Assembly (NCBI RefSeq): GCF_000092865.1
Contig: NC_014151.1
Location: forward strand, 3,782,001-3,846,000
Source: Cellulomonas flavigena DSM 20109
GTDB taxonomy: Bacteria > Actinomycetota > Actinomycetes > Actinomycetales > Cellulomonadaceae
Length of the DNA: 64,000 nucleotides
Direction of reading: 5' to 3'
This document shows positions 25,169 to 33,400 of this stretch, one piece after another. Below the pieces are notes generated by a model. That model did no database searches, was not told the origin of the DNA, and worked only from the letters and a program-made list of their open reading frames with translations. How positions within the stretch are numbered: position 1 is the stretch's first letter; each line of letters starts with the position of its first letter. The position numbers were made by a program, and so were the translations under genes.

Positions 25169-26221
25169 TCACCTCTTTCGGATGACCTTGAAAGCTTTCC
25201 AGATGATCGACCATGACGCCGGTCGGACGATGGCATTCTTCGCATTGGCAAACTTCCCTGGAATCGCATTCCGGAAGTGATGGTTGTAACCTTGGAACTT
25301 CCAGTGCGGAGGGGGAATTCGAACTCCGTTCTCATGGTGAACCCGCCCCTTCAGGTCCACAATAAGTCGGCCGAACTTCTGCTGCACCGTAACGCGATTA
25401 GCGCCACCACACCGACGGATCAGCGCCTCGGACACCTTTCGTTTGGCGGCATCGTTCGTCGCTCTGGTGACCCTTGCTACCTGACTGGCGGCCCGCGAGG
25501 CGGCACTACCCGCGCGTGCGGCCATGCTGGCACCGACGCGAGCCGCCGGCCCCGCGCCCACGAGCTGCGCGGCGGCCACCGCCCCCATCATGACCACCAT
25601 CTTCGTGTTGCCGCTCAGCCCATACGCGACTGCCGAGATGGCACCCGCGGCCGCGCCGATGGGACCGGGGATGAACGAGGCTACCGATCCCACCGCCGCG
25701 ACCGCGCCCAGGATCTTGCCCCAGGCGATCGTCCCGCCCAGGTCCGTGCAGTTCACCGGGTCGGCGTTGCAGTAGTCGTACGCGTTCGCACTGCCCCCAG
25801 CGACGGGGTCGACCTGCAAGAACCGCCCGATGCCCGGGTGGTACAGCCGCACCCTCATCAGCACCACGCCCGCAGGGGTGTCCGACGAACGCTGCGCCGC
25901 ACCCAACCACCCGTACCGCGGCGGCGCGTTGGACGTCGCACCTCCGCTCAACGGCTGCGGGTTGCCGAACTCGTCGTACGACACGAAACGCAGGTCCCGC
26001 TGCGACGGCAACACAGCCCCGTCACCGATCGGCACCGTCGCGACCACATCCCCGTGCAGGTCCACCAGCTGCAGCACCCGCTCACCGGTCTTCCCGGTCT
26101 GCACCGCGACCTGCCCGTCCGCGCCCTCCACCCACCGGGTCACCTCCTCCGGCTGCGTCGCGTCCTCCACGATCCACCCCGGCTCATCACCATCACCGTC
26201 GTAGTGGATCACCTGCACCAA
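25169..26221 (-). CDS. RHS orphan cassette 4: core end plus distinct C-terminal tip
   Basis: About 350 codons without any signal or YD-repeat shell. Codons 1-150 repeat the RHS core of the main gene: GWIVEDATQPEEVTRWVEGADGQVAVQ, then RLYHPGIGRFLQVDPVAGGSANAYDYCNADPVNCTDLGG. A hydrophobic stretch follows. The tip is unique (VTVQQKFGRLIVDLKGRVHH, PPPHWKFQGYNHHFRNAIPGKF, ending WKAFKVIRKR). His-rich and Lys-rich segments suggest a nuclease, but no family is recognised. Only a TTG start at 26221, inside the preceding immunity gene, is available. It is probably a silent donor for tip replacement. No PT-HINT domain is present, unlike the main gene. Confidence 0.7.
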   Translation of the reverse strand: MVQVIHYDGDGDEPGWIVEDATQPEEVTRWVEGADGQVAVQTGKTGERVLQLVDLHGDVVATVPIGDGAVLPSQRDLRFVSYDEFGNPQPLSGGATSNAPPRYGWLGAAQRSSDTPAGVVLMRVRLYHPGIGRFLQVDPVAGGSANAYDYCNADPVNCTDLGGTIAWGKILGAVAAVGSVASFIPGPIGAAAGAISAVAYGLSGNTKMVVMMGAVAAAQLVGAGPAARVGASMAARAGSAASRAASQVARVTRATNDAAKRKVSEALIRRCGGANRVTVQQKFGRLIVDLKGRVHHENGVRIPPPHWKFQGYNHHFRNAIPGKFANAKNAIVRPASWSIIWKAFKVIRKR

Positions 26222-26696
26222 GAAACTCGATCAAGAGCGCGTTGGGAATGTATCTACACCCGCTGACGTCCCACTCTCCGAGCGACATATCCACTTCAAC
26301 CAGTCCAAAGTGGATACGTATGGTGGCGTCCGACCAGACGTTTTCGACGATCGAAGCATCGATCACCGAAAGTTTCATGAGTGCCGGCCACGGGTCGACC
26401 ATCGAAACATCGCTCCGATGAGCGGGAAATCTGACTTGCCGCTCCTCAACCTCGCGTGTAGTACTGAAAGTGAGGAGTTCATCCTCGCCATACATCTCCC
26501 AAGCGAGGATAAACTCGCCGGCCGAGGTGGCGAGACGAACTGCTGCATCCGGTTCGTGCATATCGGGATCTAGGCGATAGTTGGTAGGCCAATTTGGGTC
26601 AGAATGAATGTACTCCACGCGCAGGATCTTTTCGCCGTGCAGAGAGCGAAGGTTCACCGACGTTGCAGCCCGGATGCGATCAACGATGCCGAACAT
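26193..26696 (-). CDS. predicted immunity protein of RHS cassette 3, 3' end replaced at the cassette junction
   Basis: 167 aa from ATG 26696 (MFGIVDRIRAATSVNL), 3 bp after the cassette-3 tip stop and behind GGAAGG. It is acidic and beta-rich (RSLHGEKILRVEYIHSDPNW, EFILAWEMYGEDELLTF), with no signal peptide. The reading frame continues through the recombination junction near 26220 and ends with about nine residues encoded by cassette-4 core DNA (AGDPLRR). Its native stop codon has therefore been lost. No family was recognised. Confidence 0.6.
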   Translation of the reverse strand: MFGIVDRIRAATSVNLRSLHGEKILRVEYIHSDPNWPTNYRLDPDMHEPDAAVRLATSAGEFILAWEMYGEDELLTFSTTREVEERQVRFPAHRSDVSMVDPWPALMKLSVIDASIVENVWSDATIRIHFGLVEVDMSLGEWDVSGCRYIPNALLIEFLGAGDPLRR

Positions 26697-26700
26697 CGAC

Positions 26701-27712
26701 TCAATACCTTCCAAAGTACGCGAAGCTGCCATCCTTCGCCCAAGTCGCGCCGATTCCTCGCTTGCCGGGTATCGGCATGATGACCCGCGTCCCACCCTTG
26801 AAGTTTCCTGCCCTCACTGTGACCCAACGACTCTTGGGGTGATTCAGTATTCGACGTGCGAGGCCGTGTGCAACGCGATCCAGATTCTTCGCTGACGGCG
26901 TGACAGGCACCAGGTGTTTCATGTGCTTCTGGTACTCGCGACCACCCCTCGTCAAACCGCCCTTTGCTGGCGCCTTTAGCGCATTGAGCATGGCGGATCG
27001 TTGAGCAGCCTTCGCCGCTTTCATAGAGTGAGCGATGCCCCGGACAGCGTAGCCCGCACCCACCAGCGTGGCAGCGGCAGTAACCCCATAAGGAGGGCCT
27101 TGCCCTTGTTCCCGCTGGCCGCGTACGCGACAGCCGACACACCGGCAGCAGCAGCACCGACCGGCCCGGGGATGAACGAGGCGATCTCCCCGACCGTCGC
27201 CACCGCGCCCAGGACCTTGCCCTAGGCGATCGTCCCGCCCAGGTCCGTGCAGTTCACCGGGTCCGCGCTGCAGTAGTCCTACGCGTTCGCACTACCCCCG
27301 GCCACCGGGTCGACCTGCAAGAACCGCCCCACACCCGGGTGGTACAGCCGCACCCCCATCAGCACCACACCGGCCGGGGTGTCCGACGAACGCTGCGCCG
27401 CACCCAACCACCCGTACCGCGGCGGCGCGTTCGACGTCGCACCCCCGCTCAACGGCTGCGGGTTACCGAACTCGTCGTACGACACGTACGACAGCTCCTG
27501 CCACGACGGCAGCGGAGCCCCGTCGTGGATCGGCACCGTCCCGACCACATCCCCGTGCAGGTCCACCAGCTGCAGCACCTGCTCACCGGTCCGACCGGTC
27601 TGCACCGCGACCTGCCCGTCCGCGCCCTCCACCCAGCGGGTCACCTTGTCCGGCTGCGTCGCGTCCTCCACGATCCAGCCCGGCTCGTCACCGTCACCGA
27701 CGATCTCCGTCG
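26701..27712 (-). pseudogene. RHS orphan cassette 3: decayed core end plus tip
   Basis: The core reads GDEPGWIVEDATQPDKVTRWVEG through RLYHPGVGRFLQVDPVAGGSANA. It then hits TAG where the other copies have TAC (Tyr), and TAG again where they have TGG (the Trp of IAWGK). A missing base in the ATGGGGTTACTG stretch (about 27086) shifts the frame before the tip. The intact tip frame (26701-27063) encodes GGREYQKHMKHLVPVTP...KSRWVTVRAGNF...IPGKRGIGATWAKDGSFAYFGRY, a small basic domain that resembles RNase-type toxin tips of the BECR fold. It cannot be expressed as one protein, but its tip is uninterrupted and could be rescued by recombination. Confidence 0.8.
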
Positions 27713-27915
27713 CGCGGTCACCATGTCCGCCGCTCGTGGCGTGCGGGCCCGAATCCTGCCGAACATCATCCTCGATCCGTCGTCGCGAGCCGCCGGCACC
27801 CGCGCAGCCCCCGCCTCGCCGCCGGCGCGAAACCTGCCGCGCGAGAACTCCCCAGCGGAGAACGCTCGTCACGAACCGCGAAGAATCAAGTAGCACCTCT
27901 CATAGGCACGAGCAG
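27713..27915. other. spacer between cassette 3 and immunity gene 2
   Basis: About 200 bp with no gene seen. Homology to the other cassettes ends abruptly near 27712 (before GDGDEPGW), so this is the upstream recombination boundary of cassette 3. Confidence 0.4.
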
Positions 27916-28395
27916 TCAGTAGCCGAATCCTTCTGGCGCAGGCTCGTCGATAAGTTCACGGTCGTCGGGGACATACACCCAAAATGTGCCCATCATTGCG
28001 TTGGTAATGTCACCCCAGGCGCCCGGAGGGATGCGCTCTATCCGATCATAGATCCACCTATCGACGCACCCTCGATCCCATTCTTCAAGCACTAGTTCAC
28101 GGTCTCCAAAGCGAGGCGAGTGGAAGCGGGGGTCACACTCCGTGAAAGTCGGTGATCGGACGCGCAGTAAGAGCTCGATGTCGAGTCGCGGAGTTCCGGG
28201 TGCGAGCCTTCCTATTCCTCCGCCATACCTCCATAAGATTGCTCGCGGCAGCGATCGCCTTCCGTTCTTGACGGTTACAGTAACAACCGTCCCCCAAGGC
28301 TTTCCCCGCAGTCCAAATCGCGCGCCTTCCCAGCAGCGGAATTTCTTCAACTCGTAGGTTGCGGCGACAGTCGGCGTGATGATGGCCGTAGTCAC
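27916..28395 (-). CDS. predicted immunity protein of RHS cassette 2
   Basis: 159 aa. GTG 28395 overlaps the cassette-2 stop in the GTGA pattern, with GGTGGAG as ribosome site. Sequence features are WEGARFGLRGKPWGTVVTVTVKNG, RLDIELLLRVRS, VLEEWDRGCVDRWIYDRIERIPPGAWGD and an acidic C-terminus (VPDDRELIDEPAPEGFGY). It is cytosolic and of no recognised family. The position and acidic character fit an immunity role. A longer in-frame upstream extension to 28611 overlaps toxin coding and is unlikely. Confidence 0.65.
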   Translation of the reverse strand: MTTAIITPTVAATYELKKFRCWEGARFGLRGKPWGTVVTVTVKNGRRSLPRAILWRYGGGIGRLAPGTPRLDIELLLRVRSPTFTECDPRFHSPRFGDRELVLEEWDRGCVDRWIYDRIERIPPGAWGDITNAMMGTFWVYVPDDRELIDEPAPEGFGY

Positions 28396-29747
28396 GATCT
28401 CCACCTCTTGACATAAACGTGGATGTCCAGCAGGCGCCTCGGGTGTCGCCAGGCACCCCTCGCGGTTCCGGGGGTCTGAGTAAGCTCCAGATTTGCCTTT
28501 CGATGTCCATCGCTCTTGTCGACGGCCGGGCGATAGCGCCGAGACATGTCTCGACTGTAGAGAGCCCGGTTGTTTCCCGCTCCATGCCATCTTGCGCCTC
28601 TTCCGACCCACATCCGACCCGCGAGCCGAGCTGTGAGGCGGCTGACCGGCTTGGCTGCTGTGGCAACCTCCTGGCCAGCTCGGGCTGCACGCACGATGCC
28701 TCTGGCACGAGACACCGCGCGAACGCCAATCGTCACGGCCGCACCAGCCCCCACGAGCGCCGCCGCTGCGGTCACGCCCATGAGCAGCGCCTTGCCCTTG
28801 TTACCACTGGCCACGTAAGCGACCGCCGAGACGCCCGCCGCCGCCGCCCCGATCGGGCCGGGGATGACCGAGGCGATCTCCCCGACCGTCGCGACCGCAC
28901 CCAGGACCTTGCCCCAGGCGATCGTCCCGCCCAGGTCCGTGCAGTTCACCGGGTCGGCGTTGCAGTAGTCGTACGCGTTCGCACTACCCCCAGCCACAGG
29001 GTCGACCTGCAAGAACCGCCCGATGCCCGGGTGGTACAGCCGCACCCCCATCAGCACCACACCCGCAGGGGTGTCCGACGAACGCTGCGCCGCACCCAAC
29101 CACCCGTACCGCGGCGGCGCGTTGGACGTCGCACCTCCGCTCAACGGCTGCGGGTTGCCGAACTCGTCATACGACACGAACCGCAGGTCCCGCTGCGAGG
29201 GCACCGGAGCCCCGTCACCGATCGGCACCGTCCCGACCACATCCCCGTGCAGGTCCACCAGCTGCAGCACCTGCTCACCGGTCTTCCCGGTCTGCACCGC
29301 GACCTGCCCGTCAGCGCCCTCCACCCACCGGGTCACCTTGTCCGGCTGCGTCGCGTCCTCCACGATCCACCCCGGCTCGTCACCATCACCGTCGTAGTGG
29401 ATGACCTGCTCGGTCGAGTTCGCCCACGCCCCGTTCACCCACGCGAACGTCTCCTGCGTGGAGAACCTCTGCAACGGGTCCAACGACCACGCCGCCTTCT
29501 CGACCCCCGGCACCTCCTGGGCGGCCACCAGGTCGTTCACGAAGTACGACGTCGATGCCACGCCCGACCCGTCCGGCGTCGGCATCGCCGTCGTACGACC
29601 GAACGCGTCGTACCGCCACGCGCTCCCGTTGCCACCCGACGTCGAGACCAACCGGCTCGCCGAGTCGTAGCCCGCGTGCCGGACCTCGACGAGGCCGGCC
29701 GACGCGAGCCGCGCGAGCGCCGTCGCGGCCTCCTGCGCGTCGGGCAC
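28392..29747 (-). CDS. RHS orphan cassette 2: core end plus distinct C-terminal tip
   Basis: About 451 codons. It carries the longest repeated core of the orphans, from YDSASRLVSTSGGNG (29670) to the hydrophobic end (about 28750), roughly 920 bp shared with the main gene (32149 down to 31226). The tip is unique: RLAGRMWVGRGARWHGAGNN, RRYRPAVDKSDGHRKANLEL, RRLLDIHVYVKRW. It is basic and of no recognised family. The first 25 codons (MPDAQEAATALARLASAGLVEVRHAG) are unrelated to RHS and look like a piece of another coding sequence fused at the junction. No secretion signal is present, so it is probably a silent tip donor. Confidence 0.72.
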   Translation of the reverse strand: MPDAQEAATALARLASAGLVEVRHAGYDSASRLVSTSGGNGSAWRYDAFGRTTAMPTPDGSGVASTSYFVNDLVAAQEVPGVEKAAWSLDPLQRFSTQETFAWVNGAWANSTEQVIHYDGDGDEPGWIVEDATQPDKVTRWVEGADGQVAVQTGKTGEQVLQLVDLHGDVVGTVPIGDGAPVPSQRDLRFVSYDEFGNPQPLSGGATSNAPPRYGWLGAAQRSSDTPAGVVLMGVRLYHPGIGRFLQVDPVAGGSANAYDYCNADPVNCTDLGGTIAWGKVLGAVATVGEIASVIPGPIGAAAAGVSAVAYVASGNKGKALLMGVTAAAALVGAGAAVTIGVRAVSRARGIVRAARAGQEVATAAKPVSRLTARLAGRMWVGRGARWHGAGNNRALYSRDMSRRYRPAVDKSDGHRKANLELTQTPGTARGAWRHPRRLLDIHVYVKRWRS

Positions 29748-29897
29748 CGCGTGCAGGTGAAGAACCGTCGTGCCCGAGGGCCGGGAGCGCAGGTACCTCG
29801 CACGCCGTGGCGGGTGGCACAGGGCGACGCCGCCGGGCTCTGCGGTGTTTTCGCGATGCGGAGGCGGGGCGCATTTGCGCGGGACTGCGCTTTTACG

Positions 29898-30410
29898 TCA
29901 CGAGACCCACGGAGACAACCGTTCGTCCTGACTAAACATCTCCTCACCTTGAAACCACTCGAAAAGCATTTCAAAGTATACGAGCGGGTATCCGAAATCG
30001 GGGTCCACGTAAGGGCTCATAGTTCTGCATAGTCGATCCTCCATGTAACGAAATCCGGCGGCTTCGAAAAGTTCGAGCGCTTGTCGAACGCCCATGTCGA
30101 GCGTGGCCCTTACTGCCGCCCTCCTAGCGTGCGAGTTGAAGACTGTCATCGCCGGGATCACCGTCGACAAGTAGACGACCACCCCAGTGGGCTTGCCAGA
30201 CGCGAGGACCTCGTAAGCACACGAAGTATGAATGTTCGAGTTAGTGATCGTCGCCACCTCGAGCGACGACAGTCCAACCAGGTGATCCCAAGCGCCTCGA
30301 TCAGCCAGTTCACGTGCAGAACCGTGCGTCCACGACGGCACCCGGTGTGAACCGACCACTCCTTCGAGGAACACATTGAGGACGTGCGCCTCATCAATAA
30401 GGGAACCCAT
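29898..30410 (-). CDS. predicted immunity protein of the full-length RHS toxin
   Basis: 170 aa. ATG 30410 lies 17 bp inside the toxin's 3' end, in another frame, behind AGAGAGG, so translation is coupled. Sequence features are LRDLE-like acidic helices, TGVVVYLSTVIPAMTVFNSHARRAAVR and a C-terminus rich in aromatic and acidic residues (FEMLFEWFQGEEMFSQDE). There is no signal peptide. It is not a recognised family. It should bind the tip at 30394-30690 and protect the producer. Confidence 0.7.
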   Translation of the reverse strand: MGSLIDEAHVLNVFLEGVVGSHRVPSWTHGSARELADRGAWDHLVGLSSLEVATITNSNIHTSCAYEVLASGKPTGVVVYLSTVIPAMTVFNSHARRAAVRATLDMGVRQALELFEAAGFRYMEDRLCRTMSPYVDPDFGYPLVYFEMLFEWFQGEEMFSQDERLSPWVS

Positions 30411-33400
30411 GCCAACCTCTCTTGGAGGATTGCACGATAACGGTACGAGTCATCCTCCCGCCTGCCGTCACGCCGACCACGACCGGGGCGCGCCAGATCT
30501 TGCGGCCACTCTTGCCGATCGGAGTCCCTCGTCGCACGGCCATGGCGACGATCGTACGCGCGCTCGCCAACCCGAAGAATACGGACTTACCTCGGCGGTC
30601 TGCTGCGGACGCAACGCGATGCTCATTCGTGCCCTTGACGTGCTTTCTCAGCGCGCCCTCTGCGATGTCGCATGCAGCGGGCCCGGCGTTGTGGACGAGC
30701 TGGTCGGCCTGCTGCTCGTCGGCCGTGACGTAGTACGTGTGCTGCCCCGCGACGTGCAGGTTGTGCACGGTCTGGTTCGCGAACACGCCCAGGTCGCCGA
30801 TCTGGACCAGGACACGTTCGCTGCCGTCGGAGGCCACGGTGGTGTCACCGACGAGCAGGTCACCGGCGGCGACCCACCCCTGATCCTGCACCCAGTACGG
30901 GTGGTTGTCCGTGGCGACCACGGCCTGGACGTCACCGTCGAACCGCAACGCGATCAGACGCTTGTCACCGGTCGAGACCAGCGGGGTGATGACCGGCTCG
31001 GGCGACGTCTCACCCGTCTCGGGGTTCCCCGCGAGGATCAGGTCACCGACCTGCAGGTCCTCGATGGGACGCAAGGACCCGTCGGCCATCCGCACCAACG
31101 TGCCCGCCACGAACGAGCACCCACGCTTCAGCGCGCTGCGCACCCGCGAGGCCGCGGCCTGCGCACGCTGGGTCACCTTCGCCGAGATCGACGTCGCCTT
31201 GAACGCCGCCCGCACCCCGATCCCCGCCCCGACCAGCTGAGCCGCGGCGGTGATCCCCATCTCCAGGGCCTTGCCCTTGTTCCCACTGGCCGCGTACGCG
31301 ACAGCGGAGATACCCGCCGCTGCCGCACCGATCGGCCCGGGGATGAACGAGGCGATCTCCCCGATCGTCGCCACCGCACCCAGCACCTTGCCCCAGGCGA
31401 TCGTCCCGCCCAGGTCCGTGCAGTTCACCGGGTCGGCGTTGCAGTAGTCGTACGCGTTCGCACTACCCCCAGCGACAGGGTCGACCTGCAAGAACCGCCC
31501 GATGCCCGGGTGGTACAGCCGCACCCCCATCAGCACCACACCGGTCGGGGTGTCCGCCGAACGCTGCGCCGCGCCCAACCACCCGTACCGCGGCGGCGCG
31601 TTCGACGACGCACCCCCGCTCAACGGCTGCGGGTTACCGAACTCGTCGTACGACACGTACGACAGCTCCTGCCACGACGGCAACGGCGCACCGTCATGAA
31701 TCGGCACCGTGCCGACCACGTCCCCGTGCAGGTCCACCAGCTGCAGCACCTGCTCACCGGTCCGACCGGTCTGCACCGCGACCTGCCCGTCAGCACCCTC
31801 CACCCAGCGCGTCACCTTGTCCGGCTGCGTCGCGTCCTCCACGACCCAGCCCGGCTCGTCACCGTCGCCGTCGTAGTGGATCACCTGCGTCGCCGAGCTC
31901 GCCCACGCCCCGCTGACCGACGCGAACGTCTCCTGCGTGGAGAACCGCTGCAACGGGTCCAGCGTCCACACGGCCTTCTGCACACCCGGCACCTCCTGCG
32001 AGGCCACCAGGTCGTTCACGAAGTACGACGTCGACGCCACACCCGACCCGTCCGCCGTCGGCATGGCCGTCGTACGACCGAACGCGTCGTACCGCCATGC
32101 GTCGCCGTTGCCGCCGGACGTCGACACGAGCCGGCTCGCCGAGTCGTAGGTGGACGTCGTCGTGGCGGGGATGTCCGCACCAGGGCAGGGCTCGCGCCAT
32201 CCGCCGGTCGCGGTCGCGAACGACACCCGGTTGGAGCGCTGGTCGTACCCGTACCTCCGGGTCGTGCACTCCGCCCCGGCGAACTGGGCCTCGTTCACGC
32301 CGACGAGACGCGCGTACCGGTCGTACTCGTACGTCCGCGTCCCCGTCCACGACGTGTGCTCGACCCACTGACCCCGGTGGTTCTCCACCACGGAGTCGTG
32401 CCAGATGACCACGCCCTGCGAGTCGGTGTACGTGCGGGCGACCGGCACCCGGGCGGCGTCGTACCTCACCGACATGGCGACGCCACCGGGCAGGAACTGG
32501 TGCTTGAGCTGGCCGTCCGGACCCCACACCGGGCGCACCTCGCCGGCGACCGAGTCGGTCATCAGCGTGACGTAGCCGCGCGGGTCGACCGTGCGGTCGT
32601 ACTCGTACGTCCGGGTGGTGCCGATCGAGTCCGTGACCTTCACCGGCTGGCCGTACCGGTCGTACTCGGTGGCGGTCCACCCGCCGTGGGCGTCGGTGTA
32701 GCGCACGAGCCGCCCGAACGCGTCGTACTCCTTGCGCACCGCGGCGACCACGTTGCCCGCGGCGTCCACGGACGCGTTGCGCGTCACGTCGCCCGTCAGC
32801 GGGTCGTACGTCGTGGTCGTCCGCGCGATGGCCGCCCCGGCACCCGCGCTGCCGGAGATCTCCACGGCCGTGACGCGGTCCGCCGCGTCCACCGTCGTCC
32901 GCGTCTGACGGGTCTGGCCGTTCGCGGTCTCCGTGGTCAGCGTGGCGGTACCGAAGCGGTTGTACTCCGTGACGCGCTTCTCCGAGAGCTGCCCGGGCAT
33001 GCGCGACGCGTCGTGCCCCGTGACCGCGCCGGCATACCGGGTGACGCACGGCTGACCGGCCCACTCGGGACGGTTGCCGCACGCCGCGTCGGCCGCATTC
33101 GTGCCCGCGGTGTAGAGGATCGACAGGGTCGTGCCTGCGTCGGCGCCGGTGGAGCCCGGCTTCGACGACCGGATCGGCCGACCACGGTCGTCGTACACGG
33201 TCGTGGCACGCAGCGGCTCCGGTCCCTCCGCGTCGACGGTCACGCTCGTCGGCTGCTTGTGGATCCAGCCCGACGACGGGTGGGTCGGCGCCACGGCCGG
33301 GTCGACCGGCGAGTAGCCGTACGTCGTCAGGGTGCTGTCGAGGAAGTCCGCCGTGACGACGTCCGCCCCCAGGGCGATCGTCCCGGAGCGCTCGCGCGTC

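Noticed and set aside
24121..30410. Plus-strand open frames across the RHS cassettes
   Set aside because: They recur because the cassettes are repeats; the products are Arg/Pro/His-rich shadows of the minus-strand core.
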